64,000 nucleotides of DNA from Candidatus Krumholzibacteriia bacterium. Its GTDB lineage: Bacteria; Krumholzibacteriota; Krumholzibacteriia; LZORAL124-64-63. Within the stretch, counting starts at the first letter, position 1; each line of letters begins with the position of its first letter. This document shows, piece by piece, positions 17,377 through 25,621 of this stretch. The position numbers were made by a program, and so were the translations under genes. Location of the stretch: the NCBI GenBank assembly GCA_016744705.1, contig JADGDU010000004.1, forward strand, positions 54,801 through 118,800. The letters run 5' to 3'. The notes beneath the pieces are model-generated. The model was not told the origin of the DNA. It did no database searches and saw only the letters and a list, made by a program, of their open reading frames with translations.

Positions 17377-18129
17377 ATGAATGAGAAGCAGCATCTAGCT
17401 TTTGTAACGGGCACTAGCTCCGGGATTGGACTGAGCATGGCCCAAAGCCTGGTCCAGAATCAATGGCGTGTTTGTGGCCTGTCCCGTCGCCCGGCCGCGC
17501 TGGAAGCCGAACGTTACACCCACCTTCAAATAGATTTGGCAGATTTGGAAAATTTGCCGGCTCAGATATTGGAAAACTGGCAGGACATCTTGATTCAGCA
17601 GCCCTGGCACACTGTAGCCTTAGTGAATAATGCGGCCCTGATCGGCGCATTGCGGTGGATGCACCAAACCGATGCCAGCCATCTGGGACGAATTTTTGCC
17701 ATCAACGCAGCAGCCCCAGCCTACCTCATGGGTTGGCTCGCCAAGTCTACAGAATCTTCGCAAAATATTCGAGTCGTCAACATCTCGTCGGGGGCTGCCC
17801 ACACCCCCTTCCCCGGTCTTGGGGATTACAGTGCCACCAAAGCGGCCCTCCGCCTGAGCGGCCAAACGCTGGCCAAAGAATTCGAGTTGGAAGGACGCAC
17901 AGCAGACCAGGCCGCGGTCTTCAGTTATGAACCAGGGGTGGTTGATACCGAGATGCAGGACCAGGCCCGCGCCACCTCAGCAGAGGATTTTCCCGCCCAC
18001 CATACTTTTGTGGATTTTCATGAAAAGGGAATCTTGGTTTCACCAGATATGGTGATCAAAGATGTCTTGGCGTTCCTGGAATCTCAGCCAGAAGCCCACT
18101 TTTGCGAAAGTCGTTTCCAAAAGGAATAA
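17377..18129 (+). CDS. Short-chain dehydrogenase/reductase
   Basis: 250 residues with a complete classical SDR set: the NAD(P)-binding TGTSSGIG near the N-terminus, NNAALIG (structural NNAG variant), catalytic Ser in NISSGAAH, and YSATK supplying Tyr and Lys. Arg after the second strand (LSRRPAA) favours NADPH. The overall style (short, ending in a QSLVQNQWRV-type N-terminal helix, FSYEPGVVDTEMQ) resembles sepiapterin-reductase/benzil-reductase-like SDRs, but the substrate is not predictable. The ATG at 17377 is chosen with AAAGGA 7 nt upstream; a GTG one codon earlier is possible. Monocistronic, between two terminators. Confidence 0.88.
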   Translation: MNEKQHLAFVTGTSSGIGLSMAQSLVQNQWRVCGLSRRPAALEAERYTHLQIDLADLENLPAQILENWQDILIQQPWHTVALVNNAALIGALRWMHQTDASHLGRIFAINAAAPAYLMGWLAKSTESSQNIRVVNISSGAAHTPFPGLGDYSATKAALRLSGQTLAKEFELEGRTADQAAVFSYEPGVVDTEMQDQARATSAEDFPAHHTFVDFHEKGILVSPDMVIKDVLAFLESQPEAHFCESRFQKE

Positions 18130-18190
18130 TGGCTGTCAGAATTTCAGCCAAGGCTGAATGATCCACTCCATGGGTAGATACAAATGGTTA

Positions 18191-18216
18191 CAGGCCGAAG
18201 CGGTTGCTCCGGCCTG
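18191..18216. terminator. Hairpin between convergent SDR and EF-hand genes
   Basis: CAGGCCG (18191-18197) pairs with CGGCCTG (18210-18216), with an inner AGC/GCT stem and a GGTT loop. It is followed by TTATTC on plus. Likely terminates one or both convergent transcripts. Confidence 0.55.
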
Positions 18217-18224
18217 TTATTCAA

Positions 18225-18650
18225 CTATGCGTAGATGCTCTCATACGAAGAGACGTCCTCTTCCTCACCGATACTGAAAAGAGAACTCAGGTCCGTTTCA
18301 CCCGAAGCACTGAAACTCAAGCTTGAGAGCAAGGATTCTTCCTCTTCACCAGGCGGAGGACCAGGTGGCGGTCCGGATGGTGGGCCTTGGGGACGGCCGG
18401 CCTCGAACTCAGCAAAACTCATGGCTCCATCACCATCTGAGTCAATCTGAGCCATGAGTTCATCTGCCGTTGGAGCTGCATCGCCCATTTTTTCAGCCAT
18501 CATATCGGCCATGGACTGTACTTCTGTCGCGTTGACGCTACCATCTCCGTCAGTATCGATTTTATTAAATAAATCTTCCTGACTGGGACGGGCTTTGGCT
18601 CCCTGCATGGCGGCCATCGAGCTGCCCATGCCTGAAATTGAACTGATCAT
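18225..18650 (-). CDS. Small two-EF-hand calcium-binding protein
   Basis: 141 residues. Two canonical EF-hand loops, DTDGDGSVNATE (about 32-43) and DSDGDGAMSFAE (about 70-81), are followed by a Pro/Gly-rich linker (about 86-100, repeated GPPPG) and an acidic Ser-rich tail. The N-terminus (MISSISGMGSSMAAMQGA) is not a classical signal peptide. This layout, with a PPG spacer, is seen in many proteobacterial EF-hand proteins, sometimes annotated as XopAW or calmodulin-like. It may be a calcium sensor or buffer. AGGAG-like bases precede the ATG. It lies downstream of a response regulator gene on the same strand, but a 92-nt gap separates start and stop contexts. Confidence 0.85.
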   Translation of the reverse strand: MISSISGMGSSMAAMQGAKARPSQEDLFNKIDTDGDGSVNATEVQSMADMMAEKMGDAAPTADELMAQIDSDGDGAMSFAEFEAGRPQGPPSGPPPGPPPGEEEESLLSSLSFSASGETDLSSLFSIGEEEDVSSYESIYA

Positions 18651-18742
18651 GAGATTCCTCCTAAGGAAACAAGACCCGGCCCTTTGCCGAATCGTACCTT
18701 GGAAAAAGCATTTAACATTCCTGAATGTGTGGGATTTTTGTA

Positions 18743-19432
18743 TCAGGCTTCGCCAACCATAAGCATATAACCTTCGCCTCGAACTGTACGAATGAAAACG
18801 GGTTCATGGGGGTTGTCCCCCAATTTCTGGCGAATGCGGGCAATGCGCAAATCGATTGCCCTGTCGCGAACCTCATGGGCCAGTCCCCGCATTTGTTGGC
18901 AGATGGCGTCCCGGCTCACGGCATGACCGGCTTGCTGGGACAACATGTTCAGAAGATCGAACTCCGCATCGGTCAAAGAAATGCTGACTCCATTAACCCG
19001 TACAGAACGCGAGCCAGACAGCAGTTGAAGGCGTGGAACCTGTGGGGTTGGGTTCTTTCCCTTCAACCGCTGAAAAGCCCGCACTTGCGCCACGGCCCGT
19101 CGGGCCTCCGCCGGTCGGGGGATCACAGCGTCGGCGCCAATTTCCAAGGCAATAGATTCTTCCCATTCGCCAAGCCCCTCGTGGACCAGGCACAGAGCAC
19201 AATGGGGAAAAGCTGTTCGCACTCGCCCGCATAAGGCCAAACCCCGTGAACCGTTCTGGCCCAAGTTCAGGATAACCATGTCCGGGTGGTCTGGCGTAGA
19301 TGTAAATAGATCAGGTTGCTCCGCCATTAACACCGTCACATCAAACCCTTCTAAGCGCAGGGCTTCTTGAAGCGTCTGGTCACCGGTGCCGGAATAATCG
19401 ATCAAATGAACAACGAACGCGGAGTCCTGCAT
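18743..19432 (-). CDS. OmpR-type winged-helix regulator with degenerate receiver
   Basis: 229 residues: a receiver-like domain (1-120) and a winged-helix DNA-binding domain (about 130-228, with LTDAEFDLLNMLSQQAGHAVSRD and VRDRAIDLRIARIRQKLGD, VFIRTVRGEGYML). The DNA-binding half is a good match to the OmpR/PhoB family. In the receiver the phospho-acceptor Asp is replaced by Asn56 (MVILNLGQNG), only one of the acidic pair remains (LIDYS), and the conserved Lys is Arg (VIPRPAE). It therefore probably works without phosphorylation. It is transcribed away from the polyphosphate/CotH operon across a 192-nt region and no kinase gene is adjacent, so it is a candidate regulator of that operon by position only. 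Confidence 0.88.
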   Translation of the reverse strand: MQDSAFVVHLIDYSGTGDQTLQEALRLEGFDVTVLMAEQPDLFTSTPDHPDMVILNLGQNGSRGLALCGRVRTAFPHCALCLVHEGLGEWEESIALEIGADAVIPRPAEARRAVAQVRAFQRLKGKNPTPQVPRLQLLSGSRSVRVNGVSISLTDAEFDLLNMLSQQAGHAVSRDAICQQMRGLAHEVRDRAIDLRIARIRQKLGDNPHEPVFIRTVRGEGYMLMVGEA

Positions 19433-19523
19433 GAGGCGATTCCTTTCTAAGAGTCGTGCCTAACTAAACGCAGGGAATCGCCAAAACTTTCGGTAATTTT
19501 CAATTATTCAGAATTTGAAAGCC

Positions 19524-19550
19524 AATCCTTCAAGATTAAACGAAAGGATT
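19524..19550. promoter_or_regulatory. Inverted repeat between divergent regulator and VTC operon
   Basis: AATCCTT (19524-19530) and AAGGATT (19544-19550) form a 7-bp inverted repeat with a 13-nt spacer, in the 192-nt region between the regulator start (19432) and the VTC start (19625). It could be an operator; the spacing puts half-sites about two helical turns apart. No -35/-10 pair is clear. Confidence 0.3.
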
Positions 19551-19624
19551 TCAGTATTGGGGAGTTTGGCTACTAAATATGTTAATAGTTCCCGTTGAAC
19601 TGGTGAAATCAATGGATCGACAGA

Positions 19625-20425
19625 ATGGAATCTGAAATGACGGACTTGAATCAAAAGAATAAATTGCCCATTCGAACTTCGTTTCGGCGTTATGAATGCA
19701 AGTACCTCATTTCCGAAGAACTCGCGGCGGCAATTCCCACCTTTGCAGGTCCGTACATAGAACCGGACCCATACGCCGCCGCCAGTCCCGACCTGAGTTA
19801 TGACATCACCAGTCTCTACCTCGATTCCCCGGAGATGAAACTCTTCCAGGAAACCGAAGATGGCTTGTTGAACCGTATCAAATTGCGCATTCGGTCATAC
19901 AATGAAAAGCCGGAATCCCCTGTGTTCCTGGAAATCAAAAGACGCTTCGACCGTCTCGTTCTCAAAGGGCGGGCGCGCATCGACAAAAAAACCATGGCCC
20001 TTATTTTGGCCGGAGGTTCTACGGGTCTCACTTCCCTCACAGGGGACCAAAGAGAGTCTTACGAAGAATTCATCGCTTGGGTGGCCCGTTGGTTGGCCGA
20101 GCCCATGGTCTGGGTAAAGTACCGCAGAGAAGCCTACGTTGGAGTCATCAATCCCGACGTAAGGGTCACCATGGACCGCAATCTCTGTTGCTTACCTGCC
20201 AAGGGAATTTACGGTATCGGAAAAGCCGGTTCGTGGATACCGGTGGAACCCCGGAATGTTGTCCTTGAATTGAAATTTGATGACTCCTGTCCCGACTGGG
20301 TGGCCCGTATAATTCAGCACTTCGAGTTGGACCGGACATCGTACTCGAAATATGGAAATTGCGTCAAAAAGGGGTTACTGGATCAGAGCCCACCCCTCTC
20401 TTTTTCCCAGGTCGTAAACTTATGA
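19625..20425 (+). CDS. VTC-domain polyphosphate polymerase
   Basis: 266 residues spanning a single VTC domain, the tunnel-fold catalytic domain known from yeast Vtc4, which makes polyphosphate from ATP. The basic tunnel residues are present: RRYECKYLI (about 21-29), NRIKLRIRSY (Arg84, Lys86, Arg88, Arg90), VFLEIKRR and VLKGRARI (Glu103, Lys105, Lys114), VKYRREAYVG, TMDR and VLELKFDD near the C-terminus. No SPX or membrane domain is attached, as usual in bacteria. Its stop overlaps the DUF4956 start by 4 nt, so the pair is coupled. The start at 19625 has a poor ribosome site; ATG at 19637 is possible. Catalysis is by family analogy. Confidence 0.9.
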   Translation: MESEMTDLNQKNKLPIRTSFRRYECKYLISEELAAAIPTFAGPYIEPDPYAAASPDLSYDITSLYLDSPEMKLFQETEDGLLNRIKLRIRSYNEKPESPVFLEIKRRFDRLVLKGRARIDKKTMALILAGGSTGLTSLTGDQRESYEEFIAWVARWLAEPMVWVKYRREAYVGVINPDVRVTMDRNLCCLPAKGIYGIGKAGSWIPVEPRNVVLELKFDDSCPDWVARIIQHFELDRTSYSKYGNCVKKGLLDQSPPLSFSQVVNL

Positions 20426-21105
20426 ACGAGCTCCTTAATCACAGAGCTGGCGGCGGCATACTGGGGATAGACTCCATTGTCCTCTGTTTGCTGGCCACAT
20501 TCCTTCTGTCCCATGTTATCTCCTGGGTTTACCTCAGGACGCACCGGGGGGTATCCTACTCCGGAACCATGGCCCGCTCCCTGATCATTCTCTCCCTCAT
20601 TGTTGCTTTGGTGATGCTGGTTATTGGCAACAACATTGCCCGCGCTTTTGGTCTTTTTGGTGCCCTGGCCCTGATCCGTTTTCGGACTCCCGTCAAGGAC
20701 GCCAACGATACCGTATTCCTTTTCTTCTCAGTGGCCGTTGGCATTGCCGCGGGAACTAATAACATCATGGTGGGCAGCATCGGCACCCTGATCATCTGCG
20801 CCATCATTCTCTACCTAACGGCCACCGGCTTTGGCAACCCTCTGAGCCATGATGGACTGCTGCGCTTCCAACTGCCTTCGAGCGGAGGCCCGGATCAAGA
20901 TATCCGAACTGTTCTCAAGCGATATTGTGATACGTTCAATTTGCTCCACATTCGGGAAGTCCAGGATGGTGCTTCTGTGGAAGTATCCTATCAGGTCAAG
21001 CTGGTGGACCTCCAGGAATCGTCCCAACTTGCCGAGGAAATCGGGGCTTTTGCCCATGTCAGTAAACTCTCCCTTCTCATGCAGGACACCGAGGCGGCTC
21101 CCTGA
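20422..21105 (+). CDS. DUF4956 membrane protein
   Basis: 227 residues. Predicted membrane helices at about 16-38, 50-69, 97-110 and 115-135 are followed by a cytosolic domain of about 90 residues. The conserved family segment ALALIRFRTPVKDANDT is present between helices. DUF4956 genes are commonly adjacent to VTC-domain and CotH-kinase genes, as here; function is unknown. The ATG overlaps the VTC stop (ATGA), and its own stop overlaps the next start (TGATG), so all three are translated together. By analogy with yeast VTC, where a membrane part moves the polymer through the membrane, DUF4956 could anchor the polymerase or form a channel; this is inference. Confidence 0.9.
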   Translation: MNELLNHRAGGGILGIDSIVLCLLATFLLSHVISWVYLRTHRGVSYSGTMARSLIILSLIVALVMLVIGNNIARAFGLFGALALIRFRTPVKDANDTVFLFFSVAVGIAAGTNNIMVGSIGTLIICAIILYLTATGFGNPLSHDGLLRFQLPSSGGPDQDIRTVLKRYCDTFNLLHIREVQDGASVEVSYQVKLVDLQESSQLAEEIGAFAHVSKLSLLMQDTEAAP

Positions 21106-22259
21106 TGGCACCAACGAAAACTATCCCAGCAAACTTGAATGACCTGCTTTCTCGACGCTTAAAAACCCGCCTCCGACGCCTGACGCCTCTCTTAGTATGG
21201 CTTGGCGTTTTAATTCTGGCCATACCCCTGTATCTCAGACAGGTGGAAGGTGGATCGGTCACCGGTTTTGCCAGAGAAGTCCGATATAATGTGGCGTCCG
21301 AGACTGCCGGCCGACTGAATCGCGTCGAGGTAAAACTCAACCAGGATGTATCCCAGGGGCAAATTGTGGCGACCCTGGGTGACGATGAAGCTTTGCTACA
21401 ACTACGAGAAGCCCGTACCGAGCTGGACCAACTGTCTCACCAATTGGGCAGGGAAAAGGCCATATGGGAACTCAATGCCGCCGGCCAACAGGTGGACCAA
21501 CAAACAAATCTGCGGCGATTTGCCCGGGATGCTTCAGATGCCCACATCCAGTACCTCACAGCCCTGGCCAGTTTGACTGAGAACCGCATCCAACTGCAGG
21601 GGCTGGAAATGGCCCTTGACCGAACTCGCCAACTGGAAGAGAAGGAGATGACCTCCGGCGCGGCCCTTGATGATGCGCGGGTTGCATATGAGGCATTGCA
21701 GAAAAGTATTTCCGGCCAGGAAAACACCGTAGCCACCATGGTCAAGGCCCATCAGGAGGCTGATGCTAGGTACCGGGAATTTCTCGCTGGGTTCCTGTTG
21801 GAAGTACCCGATTCTGATCTCTTGCTCAAACCTCTTGCAAGTGGGTTGAAGATTCAGGAAATCAAAATTGAGATGGTGAGTCTGGCCATCAGCCGCTGCG
21901 TGCTCAGGGCCCCCGCCCATGGCCGGGTGGTGGCAATCCATCACGAAAATGGTGAGGTGGTGGCCGCTGGGCAGCCGGTGCTATCGATCCTGGCTCCACA
22001 ATCCACAGGTATTGTGGCCTATCTCCCCGAAAATCAGATTCTGAATTTGAAACCGGGGACTGAGGTGCACTTGAGAAGAGTCGCCGACCCCCGCCATAAG
22101 ATCATCAGCTCAGTGTCCAGCCTAGGAGCAAATGTGGAACAAATGCCTTTGCGCAATGATCCCCTGGCCTCTGTCCCTGGTTGGGGCCTTGCAGTCTATG
22201 TTCCCTTGCCGGAAACGCCGGACATCAAACCTGGCGAAGCATTCACAATATCATTTTAA
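21105..22259 (+). CDS. HlyD-like membrane-fusion/adaptor protein of the VTC operon
   Basis: 384 residues: a basic N-terminus, one membrane helix (about 27-45), a split barrel-sandwich (about 60-90 and 285-310, with VASETAGRLNRVEVKLNQ and LRAPAHGRVVAIHHENGE), a long helical hairpin (about 95-260) and a C-terminal beta domain. This is the adaptor architecture of type I/ABC and RND exporters. The ATG overlaps the DUF4956 stop by 1 nt. It is distinct in sequence from the MacA-like adaptor that follows, so the operon has two adaptors and one ABC pair. It may pair with DUF4956 or with an outside transporter. Confidence 0.82.
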   Translation: MAPTKTIPANLNDLLSRRLKTRLRRLTPLLVWLGVLILAIPLYLRQVEGGSVTGFAREVRYNVASETAGRLNRVEVKLNQDVSQGQIVATLGDDEALLQLREARTELDQLSHQLGREKAIWELNAAGQQVDQQTNLRRFARDASDAHIQYLTALASLTENRIQLQGLEMALDRTRQLEEKEMTSGAALDDARVAYEALQKSISGQENTVATMVKAHQEADARYREFLAGFLLEVPDSDLLLKPLASGLKIQEIKIEMVSLAISRCVLRAPAHGRVVAIHHENGEVVAAGQPVLSILAPQSTGIVAYLPENQILNLKPGTEVHLRRVADPRHKIISSVSSLGANVEQMPLRNDPLASVPGWGLAVYVPLPETPDIKPGEAFTISF

Positions 22260-22277
22260 AATTCGGAAGGCACGTTC

Positions 22278-23537
22278 ATGAAGAAAGTACTACTTGTCGT
22301 TCTACTCCTTGTCACCGGAGCCATCACTTTGGTTCTCATGCAAGGCAAAAGTAGCCAGGAAACGGTCAACTACCGTCTGGTGACCGTGGAGCAGGGCGAT
22401 GTGGAATCTCTTGTCTCAGCCACCGGCACCCTCGACGCTGTCACTACGGTTGAAGTGGGCACACAGGTATCCGGAATCGTCCATGAAATCTGCGTCGACT
22501 TTAACGACCCCGTCAAAGAGGGTCAGGTCATCGCCCGTATCGATACTGCCTTGCTGGCCAACGCCGTGGCCGGAGCCGAAGCCCAATTGGCTCGCAGCCA
22601 GGCCGAGCTCAAACATGCGGAGCGGGAGTTTACCAGAACCCAGGCCCTTCATGAAGAGTACATGGTCTCAGACAGCGAATTTAACAGCGTCCAATACAAC
22701 TTGGATTCCGCCCGGGCATCAGTGCAAGCAACCGAGGTTGATCTGACCCGTGCCCGACAGAACCTCAGCTACGCCACCATCACCTCTCCCATCGATGGCA
22801 CCGTCATCAACCGAGCCGTGGATGTGGGCCAAACTGTCCAGGCCAGTTTTTCTTCCCCAGAATTATTCCTTATAGCCGGGGACCTGACCCGAATGCAGAT
22901 CCTGGTCTCAGTTGACGAAAGCGATATTGGTCAGATCGCCGAAGGCCAAACCGCAAGATTTACAGTGCAAGCCTACCCCGACAACAGTTTTTCTGGCACC
23001 GTCCGCCAGTTGCGGTTGCAATCTGCCAGTGAAGAAAACGTGGTCAACTACACGGCGGTGGTTAACGTCAACAATCCCGAAGGAATTTTGCTGCCCGGTA
23101 TGACCGCAACAGTCGATTTCCTGGTGGAAACAGCAACAGATGTCCTGTACGTGGCCAACGCCTCTTTGAGGTATAAACCCGATCAGGAAACGATGTCCGC
23201 CGCGCTGGAACGGAAACGCTCCGAGAGGGCCGCGCTTCCAGGTGGAAGCGACAAGCCCCCTCACTCGCCCAGGGGCTCCCGTAAAGGCGCGGCGGATGCA
23301 AATCGCGGTATGCTTTGGACCCTCAACACCGAAGGGCAATTGGAGATGGTTCCCGTCCACCTGGGCATCAGCGACGGCACCAATACCGTGGTCATGGGCC
23401 GTGATCTGGAGGTCGGAATTCAGGTGGTCGCGGGTGTGTCCAGTAGCGCATCCACAGCCAGCAAATCCAGTTCACCATTCCAGCAACAGAACAACCAAGG
23501 TGCCAGACGGGGTCCCCCATCTCCGGGAGGCATGTAG
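22278..23537 (+). CDS. MacA-like periplasmic adaptor of an ABC exporter
   Basis: 419 residues. N-terminal membrane anchor (about 3-20), lipoyl/barrel-sandwich halves (AVTTVEVGTQVSG, then YATITSPIDGTVINRAVDVGQTVQ), a short helical hairpin and a beta-barrel domain with ILVSVDESDIGQI. The C-terminal 90 residues are Pro/Ser/Gly/Gln-rich (PHSPRGSRKG, then FQQQNNQGARRGPP), low-complexity. It sits 2 nt before the ATPase and 19 nt after the first adaptor. MacA-type adaptors connect MacB-type ATPases to TolC-like channels; a TolC-like gene is encoded at 31088 in a separate operon. The substrate is unknown. Confidence 0.88.
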   Translation: MKKVLLVVLLLVTGAITLVLMQGKSSQETVNYRLVTVEQGDVESLVSATGTLDAVTTVEVGTQVSGIVHEICVDFNDPVKEGQVIARIDTALLANAVAGAEAQLARSQAELKHAEREFTRTQALHEEYMVSDSEFNSVQYNLDSARASVQATEVDLTRARQNLSYATITSPIDGTVINRAVDVGQTVQASFSSPELFLIAGDLTRMQILVSVDESDIGQIAEGQTARFTVQAYPDNSFSGTVRQLRLQSASEENVVNYTAVVNVNNPEGILLPGMTATVDFLVETATDVLYVANASLRYKPDQETMSAALERKRSERAALPGGSDKPPHSPRGSRKGAADANRGMLWTLNTEGQLEMVPVHLGISDGTNTVVMGRDLEVGIQVVAGVSSSASTASKSSSPFQQQNNQGARRGPPSPGGM

Positions 23538-23539
23538 CC

Positions 23540-24289
23540 ATGGAAACGGCCAACACGGTCATCACCCTGTCCCAGCTGACCAAAACTTATGTCATGGGCA
23601 GTAATCAGGTTCATGCTTTGCGGAGCATCAACCTGAACATCAATCCAGGCGAAATGGTGGCCATCATGGGTGCCTCGGGATCCGGAAAATCCACCCTCAT
23701 GAATATTGTCGGCTGTCTCGACCGCCCCACATCAGGGGCCTACGAACTGGACGGGGAACGGGTTGAAAATCTCAGCCGAAACCGGCTTGCCGATATCCGC
23801 AACCGTCACATCGGTTTTGTCTTTCAAGGTTTCAACCTGTTGGCACGCACCAGTGCCCAGGAAAATGTAGAGCTGCCTTTACTATACGACCGTTCAGAAC
23901 GTGGGATCGACCCCGCTGTAGCGGCGCGTCAAGCCCTGCAACGCGTAGGGCTGGATGACCGACGGCAACACCAAACCAGCGAGCTGTCAGGAGGTCAGCA
24001 GCAGAGGGTGGCCATAGCCCGCGCCCTGGTTACTGAGCCGTCCCTGCTGCTGGCCGACGAACCCACCGGGAATTTGGATACCCGCACCAGCATCGAAGTT
24101 CTGGCTTTGTTTCAGGAACTCAATGACCAGGGCCTGACCATCGTCATGGTCACTCACGAAACGGACATTTCCCAATACGCCCGACGCATCGTCGAATTGC
24201 GGGATGGACTGATAATTCGGGACGAACCCGTGGCAGACCGCCGCTGTGCCCAAGACGATCTGGCTATGGCCTTTGAGGAGCAATCGTGA
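23540..24289 (+). CDS. MacB/LolD-type ABC transporter ATPase
   Basis: 249 residues with Walker [11 protein letters not shown]-loop FQGFNLLA, signature [15 protein letters not shown], Walker [13 protein letters not shown] and a His switch (VTHETD). This set is characteristic of the MacB/LolD/FtsE group that drives FtsX-type permeases. In E. coli MacB the ATPase is fused to the permease; here it is separate. The stop overlaps the permease start by 4 nt (GTGA). With the adaptor upstream it forms a classical tripartite exporter of the mechanotransmission type. The substrate might be a lipoprotein, polymer or peptide. Confidence 0.93.
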   Translation: METANTVITLSQLTKTYVMGSNQVHALRSINLNINPGEMVAIMGASGSGKSTLMNIVGCLDRPTSGAYELDGERVENLSRNRLADIRNRHIGFVFQGFNLLARTSAQENVELPLLYDRSERGIDPAVAARQALQRVGLDDRRQHQTSELSGGQQQRVAIARALVTEPSLLLADEPTGNLDTRTSIEVLALFQELNDQGLTIVMVTHETDISQYARRIVELRDGLIIRDEPVADRRCAQDDLAMAFEEQS

Positions 24290-25503
24290 AACCCCAAAAG
24301 ATGATCCGTATCGCCATGAGAAGCATCGCCCGCACCAAGATGCGCAGTATGTTGACCATGTTGGGCATCATCATCGGTGTGGGCGCGGTCATTTGCATGG
24401 TCGCCATCGGCCAAGGCGCCCAGTCACGGATAGAACAGAGTATTCTGGATTTGGGTGTCAACATGGTTGTCATCACCCCCGGCGCCAGTAATTCCGGTGG
24501 TGTCAGAGGTGGGGCCGGCAGCCTTAACCGGTTGCAGATTGCCGACGCTGAGAAATTAGCCAGAGAAAGCATGCTGCTCAGCACAGTGACGCCGGTGATC
24601 ATGACCGGAGGACGCATCCGAGGTGGCGGTGGAAACTGGCACGCCCCTCTCTATGGGGTGGACATTACTTTTGAAGAGATCAGGGATTGGCATGTGGACA
24701 GTGGTCAATGGTTTGGCCAGGATGACATCCGATCCTCGCGGAAGATATGCCTTTTGGGCCAAACCGTGGCCACGGAACTGTTCCCCGACCAAGACCCCAT
24801 CGGCCAACAAATTATTCTGCGAGATGTACCTTTCGACGTCATTGGAGTTCTGGAAGCCAAAGGCCAAACCGCCGGTGGTGATGACCAGGACGATTGCGTT
24901 GTCGCTCCCTACACCACCGTCCAGAAAAGGCTCGCCGGACGGCAGTTCATTGCCCAAATCCTGGGTTCGGCCTGGAGCCCGGATGATGTGGCCGCAGCCA
25001 TGGAAGAAGCTTCTGCCATCATGCGCGAAAGCCATGGTTTGGCCGACTGGGAAGACCCGGATTTTACCGTCCGCAACCAATCTGATTTGGCCGACGCAGC
25101 TACTGGCACCACCGAAGTTATGACCATGTTGCTGGCGGCCATCGCTGGCATCTCCCTACTGGTCGGCGGCATCGGAATCATGAACATCATGCTGGTTTCC
25201 GTAACCGAACGCACAAGGGAAATAGGCATTCGCATGGCCATTGGGGCGCGGCCCGCTGATGTGCTGATGCAATTCCTGGTGGAGAGCATCGTCCTCTCGT
25301 TATTGGGCGGAATCATCGGTGTGGGTGTCGGATATGGTGGGTCCTGGCTGGTGGCATACTTCACTGGATGGCCCACAGCCATCGCACCGACCACTGTGGG
25401 CATTGCCCTTGGCTTCTCCGCTGCAGTGGGCATCTTTTTTGGCTTCTGGCCAGCACGCAAGGCGGCCGGACTCGACCCCATCACTGCTCTGCGATACGAA
25501 TAA
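24286..25503 (+). CDS. MacB-type ABC permease (FtsX fold)
   Basis: 405 residues beginning with GTG at 24286, overlapping the ATPase stop. One N-terminal helix (about 18-42, MLGIIIGVGAVICMV), a large periplasmic MacB-PCD-like domain (about 45-270) and three C-terminal helices (about 280-400) with the EIGIRMAIGARPADVLMQF motif that contacts the ATPase. This is the standard MacB/LolC/FtsX layout. It is the last member of the tightly coupled six-gene block; a 118-nt gap precedes the first CotH gene. Confidence 0.92.
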   Translation: MKPQKMIRIAMRSIARTKMRSMLTMLGIIIGVGAVICMVAIGQGAQSRIEQSILDLGVNMVVITPGASNSGGVRGGAGSLNRLQIADAEKLARESMLLSTVTPVIMTGGRIRGGGGNWHAPLYGVDITFEEIRDWHVDSGQWFGQDDIRSSRKICLLGQTVATELFPDQDPIGQQIILRDVPFDVIGVLEAKGQTAGGDDQDDCVVAPYTTVQKRLAGRQFIAQILGSAWSPDDVAAAMEEASAIMRESHGLADWEDPDFTVRNQSDLADAATGTTEVMTMLLAAIAGISLLVGGIGIMNIMLVSVTERTREIGIRMAIGARPADVLMQFLVESIVLSLLGGIIGVGVGYGGSWLVAYFTGWPTAIAPTTVGIALGFSAAVGIFFGFWPARKAAGLDPITALRYE

Positions 25504-25508
25504 GGAAA

Positions 25509-25538
25509 AAGTTTTTCTCAAAAACGGGAAGTTTTTCT
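25509..25538 (+). repeat. Two 10-bp direct repeats after the permease gene
   Basis: AAGTTTTTCT occurs at 25509-25518 and 25529-25538, with a 20-nt period, in the 118-nt gap before the CotH lipoprotein. It may be a protein-binding site or chance in a T-rich stretch. Confidence 0.3.
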
Positions 25539-25621
25539 GAAAGATTTCCGGCTTTCGCGAGTTTGGTTTTTCAAGAGTCGAACGTCATATCTTTCCCTCT
25601 CCATTTTCAGGAGTTTCTGAA

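Noticed and set aside
25504..25621. Possible CRISPR or phage site because of the AAGTTTTTCT repeats
   Set aside because: Only two copies, 10 bp, T-rich; no array.
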